The translations under genes were made by a program, and so were the position numbers. Below are positions 1 through 8,718 of a stretch of DNA of 20,847 bases, one piece after another. The stretch is from Proteobacteria bacterium UBA1844 (lineage in GTDB: Bacteria; Pseudomonadota; Gammaproteobacteria; Steroidobacterales; Woeseiaceae), in assembly GCA_002338615.1 (NCBI GenBank), contig DDIS01000058.1, positions 1-20,847 on the forward strand, in the 5' to 3' direction. The notes under the pieces are model-generated. The model was not told where the DNA came from, searched no databases, and saw only the letters and a list, made by a program, of their open reading frames with translations. The number at the start of each line of letters is the position of its first letter. The first letter of the stretch is position 1.

Positions 1-19
1 TAAGTTATGACCGGCACCG

Positions 20-1375
20 TTAATTTTTTACATCGTCGTGCATCTTGATGAGGAAGCTGCGAATAGCCGGGATGGCTTCCGCTTTCGGCATGAGTTTCTG
101 TTTTTCGAACATGACGGCCATGTCTTCGATGCTGCGCTTGCCGTCGATCAGTGACATGACGAACGCATAAATCTGCGTAGTCATGGCCTGGTTCTGGAAT
201 GACGCGTGCAAAGGTACTGCGTCCTTCCCGGTTACGATCCAGTCGGGCAGTGCGCGGTAGCGTGCCGGTTTCTTTGCATTGCTTAGCTTGGCGGCGGCAA
301 AACTGAATACGGTTTCCTTGCGGCCGTGCCTGCTGGCAGGCGAACACATGTAAGCGATGGTGGCTTCCGTGGTCAGCGGTGTGGCGAATCCCTGTTCCAG
401 GAGAATTTCGACGACTTCTTCGGTGCCGTAGCGCCGGCTACGTCGGGTTGAGTCGAACGCCAGGGAGCCAAAATTGATCCAGCGGCCGCCGGGTTTTAGC
501 AGCAGGTTGATGCGCCGCGCGAACAGCGGCAAGTCTTCGCTAATGATATCGATCAACCACGGCGTCACCACCGTATCGAAAGCACCGGCCGCGAACGGTG
601 GCCGCAACGCATCGCCAAGTACCAGGTGAAAGTTTTCGTCACATGCAGCGGGCGCCGATAATTCACGCAACACGGCATCGTCACTCTGCTCACGCGGTGC
701 AATCGGAAACTCATACATTTGCAGCGTTTCGCCGGCGGCCATTTTTTGTGCCAGCAGCAGTAACATCGGGTTAAAGTCGAAAGCGATAGTCAGTTCGCGA
801 ACGAGCGCCGTGTGGATATCGTAAGCGAGGCGACCGGCACCGGCGCCAAGCACCAGTGTCTTGCCAAGTCGGGTATCGTCGCCCAGAACCGAGCGAATCT
901 GCTCCAGCGAGGCGGCATTTTCCGCATCGCCCCAGCACCAGTCACGATGCACGTTGGCGTAGTAGGTATTCAAGCCCTGATCCGGCGGTAGCCGGGTACG
1001 CAGCGCCAGGTACGATTCGACACTCGCAGTCAGTGATTGCACGGATAGTGGTTCCAGCAGCGCTGCGAGGTTATCTCGATGTTGCTTGCGCGCTTTCTGG
1101 TAGCGCTCCGTTCGTGCACGGGTTGCCGGACGCAATCCCTTGTCCTCAAGTTCGCCAGCCAGTGAAGCCAGTTCCTTGTCCATTTGCTGCAGCGAAAAAT
1201 GCAGGCGACTGCGCCACTCGCCGAGGCTCGCATCCGGCTCGGCAAACAGCCAGGGGAGGTCATTGATAGCAGGAAAGTCGATCTTGCAGGCTTTGCAATG
1301 GTAGTGGCCATTGCGATTCTCGAGCGGTGTCTTGTCGCAACGCGGGCAGGCGAGCACATCTGTCAGCTTAGTCAT
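20..1375 (-). CDS. Zinc-ribbon SAM-dependent methyltransferase (N2227/carnosine N-methyltransferase-like)
   Basis: This 451-residue protein starts with a Trm112-like zinc ribbon, with Cys10/Cys13 and Cys27/Cys30 forming two CxxC knuckles. A charged, probably helical stretch follows (about 55-110). The Rossmann methyltransferase core has a SAM-binding motif I at 175-183 (VLGAGAGRL), an acidic motif II in AFDFNP (198-203) and GDALR at 254-258. The segment after it (FDTVVTPWLIDII, LLLKPGGRWINFGSLAF) resembles the N2227 domain of carnosine N-methyltransferases. About 70 C-terminal residues look like a small helical or winged-helix module (LIDGKRSIEDMA), possibly PqqD-like; that is inference. No clear ribosome binding site precedes the ATG at 1375, and an in-frame GTG lies a few codons inside, so the start is not certain. 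It is transcribed away from the TIR remnant. The substrate cannot be told from sequence. Confidence 0.85.
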   Translation of the reverse strand: MTKLTDVLACPRCDKTPLENRNGHYHCKACKIDFPAINDLPWLFAEPDASLGEWRSRLHFSLQQMDKELASLAGELEDKGLRPATRARTERYQKARKQHRDNLAALLEPLSVQSLTASVESYLALRTRLPPDQGLNTYYANVHRDWCWGDAENAASLEQIRSVLGDDTRLGKTLVLGAGAGRLAYDIHTALVRELTIAFDFNPMLLLLAQKMAAGETLQMYEFPIAPREQSDDAVLRELSAPAACDENFHLVLGDALRPPFAAGAFDTVVTPWLIDIISEDLPLFARRINLLLKPGGRWINFGSLAFDSTRRSRRYGTEEVVEILLEQGFATPLTTEATIAYMCSPASRHGRKETVFSFAAAKLSNAKKPARYRALPDWIVTGKDAVPLHASFQNQAMTTQIYAFVMSLIDGKRSIEDMAVMFEKQKLMPKAEAIPAIRSFLIKMHDDVKN

Positions 1376-1567
1376 GCGAGTATTCTACGTGCTGCAAGCG
1401 CCCAGTCGCTATTTGTGTGGCAGAAATCAACGTCGCACGGCTATCTGGCGGCTACTGGCAGGTCGCATCAATTGCACCGCCCGGAACGAAAAAGTACTGT
1501 ATGAAGAACTTGCCGCAGTTATTATTAACGCCGGCTTGCGGGTGCCGTAGTTAGAGGCTTTTTTGGT

Positions 1568-2450
1568 ATGGCCGATGTATTCGTCTCGTACGCGCGCGAC
1601 GACAAGACCCGGGTGGCTCCACTGGTTGCCGCGCTTGAGGCCCGGGGTTGGCCTGTTTGGTGGGACCGGGAAATCGCGCCGGGCCAGGAGTTCGATCGCA
1701 TGATCGAGGCTGAGCTTGCACGCGCCAGAGTGGCACTCGTCGTCTGGACAAGCACTTCAGTCGAATCACGCTGGGTGCGTGGCGAAGCGCGGGACGGTGC
1801 GGATCGCGATATCCAGGTACCAGTGCGTATCGGCGCCGTTACATTGCCAATCGATTTTCGCGCGATTCACACTATCGATCTTGACGACAACGTTCATGCT
1901 GGCAGTGGCGCCGCGTTGGGCAAAGTCATGCGCGCAGTCAAAACAATGCTTCAGCGATCGCTGAAAGAAGTGCCCGGCACCGATGCCGGGCCCCCGCCCG
2001 GACCCCACGCGGCGGGACTTGATCGCATCGGGATTTGCGTTCTCCCGTTCGTGAACCTTGGCAGTGATCCGGAGCAAAAGTACCTGGGCGAGGGCATTTC
2101 CGGCGACATAATTACGGAGCTTGCGCGCTGGCAATCGCTTGCCGTCCGGTCCCGGTCAACGTCATTCCGGTACCGCGATGGCCCACGCATACATGGTATT
2201 GCGTCAGTTTGAGCAAGCGCTGGCAATGTTCGCGAACATGCGACTGCATACGAAGCGAAGCTCCGCATACGTGACAGCCTGCTACGCGCGACTTGGTAAC
2301 GATCGCAAGGCCCGTGAGCACGCGGCCGAGTGCCTGTTGCAGGACCCTGGCTTTTCGGTACGCCAGTTCATGTCGAAAGAACCGTTCAGGAACCAAGCCG
2401 ATGCCGACTACCTTGCGGACGGGCTGCGCCTGGGCGGTCTTCCTGAGTAA
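1568..2450 (+). pseudogene. TIR domain / TolB-like / TPR protein, broken by internal deletion and frameshift
   Basis: The open part (1568-2212, 214 codons) begins with a TIR_2 domain. It has the FVSYAR strand, the WWDREI box at residues 31-36 and SRWVRGEA, in which Glu73 sits where the NADase glutamate of active TIR domains lies. A Pro/Gly-rich linker leads into a TolB/FlgO-like segment (ICVLPFVNLGSDPEQKYL to STSFRYRD) typical of TIR/adenylate-cyclase-type TPR proteins. The frame is then lost near 2180 and a stop follows at 2210. In the +1 frame, 2178-2450 reads like the family's C-terminal TPR end (MAHAYMVLRQFEQALAMF, ARLGNDRKAREHAAECLLQDP, ending GLPE). The family usually has a few hundred residues of TolB and TPR sequence between these two parts, so a deletion that also shifted the frame is the simplest reading. 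A truncated 214-residue TIR protein could still be expressed. Confidence 0.8.
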
Positions 2451-2572
2451 CCGCCATGGACGAACGGGGCGCTGCTTCTCCAGTGTGGGCTGCAGCCTTT
2501 GTTGCCGATCCAGTCGCACGCAACCTGGCCAGGATGCCGCTCGTGAACGGTCACGCTCTGTGCCTTTTTTAC

Positions 2573-3208
2573 TTACTCCCGCCAGTCGTCGAGCTTCTCA
2601 ATATCACAAAGCTGCTTCCAGCTGTTGCGTTCGCGCAGCAGTTTTGCGAATTGTTTGAGCGCCGGCCAATCGAGCGCGCTGCGCGGCATGTTGCGTGACC
2701 AGCGCATATACATGATGAGCTGCAGGTCGGCAGTGGAAAGTTCATCACCGAGCAGGTAAGGCCCATGTCCAGCAAGATGCTTCTCGAGGCGCTCCCAGGC
2801 GCCCTCAACACGCGATTGAAGCGCAGCCTTGACCGCAGGCAGATGCTCAGCCGAGCCGAGATCCGACGGATAGAACCAGTTGCGAAAACTCGCGCCGAGC
2901 ACGTTACTCTGGAAGACGAGCCACTGGTACCACTCGTTGCGTCGTGCTGTTCCAGGCGGCGGAGCCAGGCGCGCCTCAGGGTGGCGATCAGCCAGCATCA
3001 TCAGCAGGGCCGCCGACTCGGCGTATGGCTGGCCGTCAATCAGTAGTGTTGGCACCTGGCCCAGTGGGTTGAGACGCAGATACGGCTCGCTGCGCTGGAG
3101 TTTACGATCGAAGTCCACCAATTCGAGTTGATAGGGAACGCCAAGCTCGAGCAGTACAAGGTGCACCGCAATACTGGCGGTGCCCGGCGAATAATAGAGT
3201 GTATACAC
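2573..3208 (-). CDS. Glutathione S-transferase family protein
   Basis: The 211-residue product has the usual GST length and layout. The N-terminal thioredoxin fold begins MYTLYYSPGTAS, with the cis-proline in QVPTL (Pro53) and the glutathione-binding Glu64-Ser65 pair. An all-helical C-terminal domain follows, including the N-capping region LLGDELSTADLQL. I chose the GTG at 3208 because a GGGAG lies 7 nt upstream (3216-3220) and the protein then starts like other GSTs. The reading frame continues upstream to an ATG at 3235 without a good ribosome binding site. The beta-class catalytic Cys10 position is occupied by Thr/Ala (PGTAS), so the catalytic residue, if any, differs. The gene stands alone and converges on the TIR remnant. 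Confidence 0.9.
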   Translation of the reverse strand: MYTLYYSPGTASIAVHLVLLELGVPYQLELVDFDRKLQRSEPYLRLNPLGQVPTLLIDGQPYAESAALLMMLADRHPEARLAPPPGTARRNEWYQWLVFQSNVLGASFRNWFYPSDLGSAEHLPAVKAALQSRVEGAWERLEKHLAGHGPYLLGDELSTADLQLIMYMRWSRNMPRSALDWPALKQFAKLLRERNSWKQLCDIEKLDDWRE

Positions 3209-3311
3209 GGTAGTGCTCCCGGCCTTCCTGGTCATATTGCAGTTTGTGAATGGAGCCTTGACGGTGGGGAATAGTGCAGGATTTTGCAGTGCGGATGCTA
3301 CTTTGGCGAGC

Positions 3312-3344
3312 AAAAAAAACGGCCGATCGTTTGATCGGCCGTTT
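3312..3344 (-). terminator. Rho-independent terminator of the leftward haem-protein operon
   Basis: A perfect 12-bp inverted repeat (3317-3328 and 3333-3344, core GGCCGATC/GATCGGCC) encloses a 4-nt loop. On the minus strand it is followed by a run of eight T. It lies 27 bp past the stop of the DUF1501 gene and just upstream of the GST gene, so it ends the leftward operon and insulates the GST gene. Confidence 0.9.
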
Positions 3345-3370
3345 CACACGAATAACCCTCAGTTGGAGAG

Positions 3371-5002
3371 CTACACAGGATTGGCGATGGTGCCGTTACA
3401 GATTGGCGTAAAGGCCGTCAGGCTGTCCTGCAGGGTGGAGTTACCCAGACCATGATTCGGAAATACGGTACCGAACATACCTTGCTCACCGTGCAGTGCC
3501 ATGTAGTTTAGCAGCACCGTGTTAACCAGTAGTGGCACGTTGTTGGCGGCAGGCGTAGCAGCGCGCTGCACCGAGCCGTCGGAACTCATGTAACCGATCT
3601 GCTGGTGCCGGGCAATTTCTTCGGGGGTTGCGCCGATGATCGTCGCGCGCCGGGTCGGGTTGTAGACCAGGAAGAACGACGCGGCGGTGGACGAGTTGTC
3701 GCTGTCCCACTCACCCTTGCCGCGACCTTCGACCGAGTTGTCGACGGCACCGTTCGACGACAGCGAACCGTCCGAGAAGACGTACATCATGACAGGTTTT
3801 TGCAGGCGTGCCGCGTACTCGAGTACGGCGCCCATGCATCGTCCGGCACGGTAGTCCTTGGACTCACCTTCCGCGCGCCGTCCACCGTGGTAGTCGTAAC
3901 CGCCCATCTCGATACAGCCGGCACCTGCAAAGCCGTTCATCACGAGTTTCATGATCGAGGCGGTCTTGCGGAATTCCGCGCCGTCACGACCATTGTCGTC
4001 GAACTCGGCGCGCGTGAAGATACCTGTGCCCACCGTTCCGTTTGGCTGATCGACGATGACCTCGTCTTCGCTCGGATTGATCGCAACGCCGCCGAAGCGA
4101 TCCGCGATATCCGCGGCTTTAAGATAGCCACACTCGACCAGGTCCTTGATGATGGCATCATTGGACAGGGTTGTCGTGAGGTTCGGATTGGCCAGTTGCG
4201 CGTCAGTCAGGCGGTAGATGGACTCCATTACCGCGGTTGCGTCTTCCTTCGTCAGGATGCCGACGAGCTCGCCGGTATCCACGAGGTTGGTGACATCGGA
4301 CGGGCGATCGACCTTGGTCGGGCGCAGTTCCGGATCATACAAGGACATCGGCAGCATCGAGTTGCCGCCGGAATCCGTATTCTCGGAGCCCGCCAGCTTG
4401 AGGATCGAGCCTTCGGCGCCCGCCCTTGCAATACCGTACATCGGATTGTGCGGGTTGTTGCCTGTGTCGTTGTCGGAACGTGCAGGAATCACGGCGCCAT
4501 TCACGAACGCGGCGTTCGCCGGCGCCATGGTGTCCATGATGCCGCGACGGAAGGCCGAATCGAGATGAAAGCCGAGGCCAAGATCGAAATTCGCGTACGG
4601 GAGCCCGGAAACCGGATCGTTGAGTCCGGGAACCATGTCGCCTGGCAATCCCTGTCTCGAGTAACCCATGGTTGCAAGAAAGTCTTGCTGGCCGCCTTCC
4701 TGCCCGATCAGTACGTTCGAGCCGGCGATGTTCGCGCCGCCCGCAAGATCAAAGCAGATAAACGGAATCTTGCCGGCGCCGTCGGTGACACCACAGGGGC
4801 CGAGCCGTGCATCGAGGTCCGACGACAATGCGGCATACGCATCGCGCGGGTTCGAGAACAGGCTGAGTACACCGCCACCCAACGTATACGCCGCACCGGA
4901 CAAGAAGCCCTGGGCAACGAACTGGCGGCGCGTGACAGGACGCGGATGATCGGTGTGAAACTGCGGCGCATCGAAGTGCCGTACATTTCGTCGTTTAGCC
5001 AT
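3371..5002 (-). CDS. DUF1501-type Tat-exported protein
   Basis: This 543-residue protein carries a twin-arginine signal (TRRQFVAQGF, Arg25-Arg26) followed by a hydrophobic stretch, so it is predicted to be folded in the cytoplasm and exported by Tat. The mature part shows DUF1501-like landmarks: FDLAGGANIAGSNVLIG near the start, GGYDYHGG in the second half and MMYVFSDGS. DUF1501 proteins belong to the sulfatase/alkaline-phosphatase-like fold and often sit beside cytochrome-like DUF1588/DUF1592 or PSCyt proteins, as here. It contains no CxxCH motif. The start is supported by AAGGA 9 nt upstream. It is the last gene of a three-gene operon, 29 bp after the LamG lipoprotein gene, and is followed by a terminator. 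The substrate is unknown. Confidence 0.85.
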   Translation of the reverse strand: MAKRRNVRHFDAPQFHTDHPRPVTRRQFVAQGFLSGAAYTLGGGVLSLFSNPRDAYAALSSDLDARLGPCGVTDGAGKIPFICFDLAGGANIAGSNVLIGQEGGQQDFLATMGYSRQGLPGDMVPGLNDPVSGLPYANFDLGLGFHLDSAFRRGIMDTMAPANAAFVNGAVIPARSDNDTGNNPHNPMYGIARAGAEGSILKLAGSENTDSGGNSMLPMSLYDPELRPTKVDRPSDVTNLVDTGELVGILTKEDATAVMESIYRLTDAQLANPNLTTTLSNDAIIKDLVECGYLKAADIADRFGGVAINPSEDEVIVDQPNGTVGTGIFTRAEFDDNGRDGAEFRKTASIMKLVMNGFAGAGCIEMGGYDYHGGRRAEGESKDYRAGRCMGAVLEYAARLQKPVMMYVFSDGSLSSNGAVDNSVEGRGKGEWDSDNSSTAASFFLVYNPTRRATIIGATPEEIARHQQIGYMSSDGSVQRAATPAANNVPLLVNTVLLNYMALHGEQGMFGTVFPNHGLGNSTLQDSLTAFTPICNGTIANPV

Positions 5003-5031
5003 TTCAGTATTCCTTCTTCAGTCCTGTCCTG

Positions 5032-7521
5032 TTATTGAATCAGTGTTACACCACTACCGAGGGTAGCGGCGCAGACGCCTTTTGCGATCGCTTTCGTCGT
5101 CGAACCGCCGGCGAGCAGCCGGTCGATCAGATTGTCGGGTCGTCCGCCCGACGCGCTGAATGACGCGAGCTCCGAATACACAGTTGTGTAGGTCGGCTGG
5201 CTCCCGATCTGTGGTCCGGCCGCTGGGTTGCCAACGATGTTCTGAATAAGCGGGTCCACGAAATTATTGCGATTGCCGCTCGAGAACGCGGTTGCCGGTG
5301 CGGCGTTGAAGTTAAAGCTGCCGAAATAGTTGCCCGGGTTCTCGACCAGCGCATTGCAGTACTCGATCGCAAGCTGAGCGATGGCGACCTGGTGCGAGGA
5401 CAGGAAGGTATTGAGATCCTCGACTGCAGGCAGCGACTGGCGTAGCTCCTGGTAGGTCATATCCACTGCCGCAGTCGTCGGATCGACGCCTGTCACGTTC
5501 GCGAACGTTGCGTTTATTTCATCGAAGGTACGTACACCGATACGAGACGTGGGTGGCAAATCGTTGCGTGCCACAACGAGCGGCGGTGCATCGGCGCGGA
5601 CAAAGTTATTGCTTGCGAGGCGGTCGAAGGTGAGGAAGAACTCGTCATCCTCCGGCCCCTTCTCGAGCGGCAGCACAGCACCCAGCGAAGACAGCGGCTG
5701 GCCGAGCTCTCCGAAGAGTTGCGCCGACAAGGTATCGTCCAGAGTCGAATAGGACTGACCGACGGTTGCCTCCTGGCCATTCATTGCAACGCGCATACCC
5801 TCGATCGGAATACCTTCGGGTGCCGAGCCATCCAGCGTGATGAAATGCGGATTCTCGAACAGGTAAGCATAAGAATCGTACTGCGCCGCCTGGAAGAGTA
5901 TGTACGAGGATTGCGCAGCAGCACCGATATTCTCCGAAATGTCGAACAGCAGGAAGAATTTTTCACCGACGCCCACATCAAAGTTCTGTGTGATCTGCTC
6001 CTGGGTCAGCGCACGGCGATGAATTGCAACCAGCCGCAGCGTGCCCTGCCATAGCCTGTCACCCGACGCTTCATTGCCGAGTACCAGCGCAAACGTATCC
6101 TGCCAGTCGATCAGCGTGCCACCCGGGACGGGGTCCGTCTGGGTAACGAGTTGGCCATTCACGTAGATACGGCGGCCATCGATCGGGCTGTAAGTTGCGA
6201 CAACATGCTGCAAAGTCGCCTGCAGCGCTTCAGCTGCGTCCGGCGTTGACAATGCCGGGTCGCCGTTCAGGCTGGTTTCATTGGTGCGCAGCAGGAAGTC
6301 GTAGTTGTACAAGGTTTGCTGCAGGGTGAAGTTGCGCGCCTGGGTGCCGGCCGAATAGCTGACGATACGCGCGTCCTCCTGCGTAACATTCGCCGGTACG
6401 ACCCACGCCTCGATCGAGAATTCGCCCGATTCCTGCAGTACGTCAAACAGTTTCTTGGAAGCCGTGGTCGAAGCTTGCGCTTTACCATCGTTAATTGTGA
6501 TGCCCCAGCCGCCATACCATTCAACGTTGCCGGACAGGTTCAGGTCAACCGCGGGGTCCACGCCACTCGTATCAAACGCAACCAGGCCGCTGCCCTCCTT
6601 GAACTCCCAAAGCGCAATCTGTGCGTCCTCAAAGCGATTGCCACCGGAAGCAATTGTGCCGTCAACGAGGCGCAGTGCCTTACTGGTGACGAGGTTCGCG
6701 TCGACCGTGGTCGGTGCGATCTGGCCGGCATACGCGGCGATTGCATCTTCCATCGCTTGCGCGTCCGCAGCACAGCTGCTCGACCAGCAGTTATGTGACT
6801 CCTGGCCGAGTCGTATGACGAAGCGTGACGCCGAAGGGTCATCGAGATCCATCTTCGACCTGGCCGCCGAGTACGCAACGTTGATATCGGGGTCTGCAAA
6901 ATACGGCTGGACCGCGTTCGCCGACCCGGAGCTGTGACAGTCCGAACAGAACTGCGCGAGGTACGGGTTGTATACGATATCCGTGAATGACGGCGGACCG
7001 TCGGGTGTATCGGGGTAGTTCCGGCTTGAGCCCGGATCCACCGAAGGCGGTGGCGTCAGGACGATCTGTCGACCGCCGCCGAGGCCCGCGCCACCCAGCC
7101 AGTTCTCGATCCAGGTGGTCATGATCGAGCCGCAGACGTTTGCGTCGGCGACCCAGCAGTTATGTCCGCTGCCAACCTTTGAGACCAGTCGTGACAGCGA
7201 CGGCTGCGTCATATCGGTAACGGTGACGGCGGCGTCATACGCCATGTTCACGTCGTCGTTGCGCACGAACATTGGCAGCTGGCCAACGACTTCGTTATGG
7301 CATGAGCCACAACGATCAGCCGTCCTGGCTTTGCTCCAGAGTTCCTGCTGAAACTTGAATACCTCGCCATCACGTGGCGCCGGGCCCGCATACGGCGTCG
7401 AGCCGCCATTGTTGTTGTTGCCTTGTGGTAACGGCATGTCGGTTGTCTGCGCACCGCCGCCGCAAGCGGCCAGTGCGAAACCAGCAAGCGATACCAGTAG
7501 TAAGTTCTTTAACATAGTCAT
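5032..7521 (-). CDS. LamG-domain lipoprotein with two CxxCH haem-binding motifs
   Basis: The 829-residue product begins with a lipoprotein signal (SLAGFALAAC, lipid Cys20) and a low-complexity Asn/Gly linker. Residues about 55-265 hold two similar modules, each with a haem c motif followed about 50 residues later by HNCW. These are CGSCH at 71-75 with HNCW at 120-123, and CSDCH at 192-196 with HNCW at 243-246. A LamG/concanavalin-like jelly roll spans about 302-510 (FSIEAWVVPANV, RIYVNGQLV, LRLVAIHRRALTQEQI). The last 300 residues are unrecognised. Two ATGs six bases apart compete as start; GGAG suits 7521 and AGGA suits 7515. The gene lies 12 bp downstream of the DUF1588-like gene. The likely role is a periplasm- or surface-facing electron-transfer or glycan-binding lipoprotein; this is inference. 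Confidence 0.88.
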   Translation of the reverse strand: MTMLKNLLLVSLAGFALAACGGGAQTTDMPLPQGNNNNGGSTPYAGPAPRDGEVFKFQQELWSKARTADRCGSCHNEVVGQLPMFVRNDDVNMAYDAAVTVTDMTQPSLSRLVSKVGSGHNCWVADANVCGSIMTTWIENWLGGAGLGGGRQIVLTPPPSVDPGSSRNYPDTPDGPPSFTDIVYNPYLAQFCSDCHSSGSANAVQPYFADPDINVAYSAARSKMDLDDPSASRFVIRLGQESHNCWSSSCAADAQAMEDAIAAYAGQIAPTTVDANLVTSKALRLVDGTIASGGNRFEDAQIALWEFKEGSGLVAFDTSGVDPAVDLNLSGNVEWYGGWGITINDGKAQASTTASKKLFDVLQESGEFSIEAWVVPANVTQEDARIVSYSAGTQARNFTLQQTLYNYDFLLRTNETSLNGDPALSTPDAAEALQATLQHVVATYSPIDGRRIYVNGQLVTQTDPVPGGTLIDWQDTFALVLGNEASGDRLWQGTLRLVAIHRRALTQEQITQNFDVGVGEKFFLLFDISENIGAAAQSSYILFQAAQYDSYAYLFENPHFITLDGSAPEGIPIEGMRVAMNGQEATVGQSYSTLDDTLSAQLFGELGQPLSSLGAVLPLEKGPEDDEFFLTFDRLASNNFVRADAPPLVVARNDLPPTSRIGVRTFDEINATFANVTGVDPTTAAVDMTYQELRQSLPAVEDLNTFLSSHQVAIAQLAIEYCNALVENPGNYFGSFNFNAAPATAFSSGNRNNFVDPLIQNIVGNPAAGPQIGSQPTYTTVYSELASFSASGGRPDNLIDRLLAGGSTTKAIAKGVCAATLGSGVTLIQ

Positions 7522-7533
7522 GTTCCTGTCTCC

Positions 7534-8718
7534 CTACTGGCCCATGCAATGAACAGCTGCATCGGCGAATACCTGTTTCATGTGGTAGCCGGTGCTCATG
7601 AACGTGTTCGTAATCTGGTCGACCGCGTTGCGATCTGTCTGGTCTTCTGCATCACGAAGGCAAACAGTGCGGAATACCTTCTTTACCTGGCAGGCGGCAA
7701 AGGCATAGCTGTTGCCCAGCTCCTGGCCCATCGTTTTGGCGCCATTGCCCTCACCCGGCAGCGCCGGGTCAAAGCCAAGGTAGGAGTTTTGCCCCTTGCG
7801 CCAATAATTTTCCCAGCTGTCGTCAGTCGTGCGATAGCCCTGCGGGAAGTTCAGGTCGTTGTTGAAATACTTCGGTTGCACGTTGCCTGGTGTGTATTCG
7901 ATTGCGCCCGTGCCTTCGTTGTAAGTGTAGTACGCGTAGGCACCAGCAAGCGGATCCATGCCCGTGTGGCAACCGATGCAGTTATTCAGGAACAGGCGGC
8001 TGTCGCCACCCGGGCTGCGACTCACGTCCTGGCGAATACGGTCCGGCGGCAAATGCGGATCGTGCAGCTGCTCCATGTCGTTACACATATGATTCAGCAC
8101 CGTGAAGCGAAACATCGCACGGTTGGTGCCCGCGATAAAAAACGATTCCGCGGCGGCGCGGCTGGTCATAACACCCGCTGTTGCCGATGGCGGCAGATTA
8201 TTGATCGACGATTGCGTCGTTGCCACCAGTTCATCGCGTAAATTGATGTGATTCGCCTCCAGTTGTTCGTAGTGATTGTTGTTGCTGCCAGATGGCGCTG
8301 CGGGGACTACGCCGGAACTACCAACGTAGGTAAGGTCGGCTGACAGCAGTGTGCTGAAGTCCGTGTCATCACGAATCATGCCGATAACGGTCGCAATGTA
8401 GTCGTTCAATGGCACGAACACCGAGCGGGCTTCGTTGGTCCAGGGCGCCGCGAAGTTCTTCAGCGTGACGTTATAAAAGTTGACATTGTCCATAGCGATG
8501 TAGGCGGCGTTATTCGCGTTACCGCCCTGGATCGCAGCCTCCATCGAAGCAAGCACCGTCGCCGATGGCGGCACACCGGCCAGTCTGTCGTGAATGCGTT
8601 TGGCTTGCTCTCGGGGGCCAGCTGTTGCGGGTAACGTCATGAGCAACGACAACGTAATCGCAAGTGTGCACCGCGTGAGTCCGGCAAAACTGGTTTTCAT
8701 CCATGTCCATTTTTTCAT
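7534..8718 (-). CDS. Exported monohaem DUF1588/DUF1592-like protein
   Basis: With the ATG at 8718 the product has 394 residues and a Sec signal peptide ending near LPATA-GP. The start MKKWTWMKTSF is preceded by a GAGAG about 5 nt upstream. An ATG at 8730 and a TTG at 8748 are also in frame. Near residue 247 is one haem c motif, CIGCH, followed by TGMDPLAGAYAYY, which matches the CxxCH-x-x-x-DPLG signature of DUF1588. The N-terminal KRIHDRLAGVPPS resembles the opening of DUF1549/1592-type modules. Four further Cys lie outside the motif. It is the first gene of the leftward operon with the LamG lipoprotein and the DUF1501 protein, a set resembling planctomycete-type cytochrome/DUF1501 clusters. 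The function is unknown. Confidence 0.82.
   Translation of the reverse strand: MKKWTWMKTSFAGLTRCTLAITLSLLMTLPATAGPREQAKRIHDRLAGVPPSATVLASMEAAIQGGNANNAAYIAMDNVNFYNVTLKNFAAPWTNEARSVFVPLNDYIATVIGMIRDDTDFSTLLSADLTYVGSSGVVPAAPSGSNNNHYEQLEANHINLRDELVATTQSSINNLPPSATAGVMTSRAAAESFFIAGTNRAMFRFTVLNHMCNDMEQLHDPHLPPDRIRQDVSRSPGGDSRLFLNNCIGCHTGMDPLAGAYAYYTYNEGTGAIEYTPGNVQPKYFNNDLNFPQGYRTTDDSWENYWRKGQNSYLGFDPALPGEGNGAKTMGQELGNSYAFAACQVKKVFRTVCLRDAEDQTDRNAVDQITNTFMSTGYHMKQVFADAAVHCMGQ

Noticed and set aside
3605..5038. 477-codon open frame on the plus strand, opposite the DUF1501 gene
   Set aside because: It mirrors the codon periodicity of a GC-biased gene on the other strand, has no family resemblance and no signal. 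The minus-strand gene has a Tat signal, a ribosome binding site and family motifs.
7549..8241. 230-codon open frame opposite the DUF1588-like gene
   Set aside because: It is a shadow of the minus-strand coding sequence, rich in Arg/Val/Ala runs without domains.
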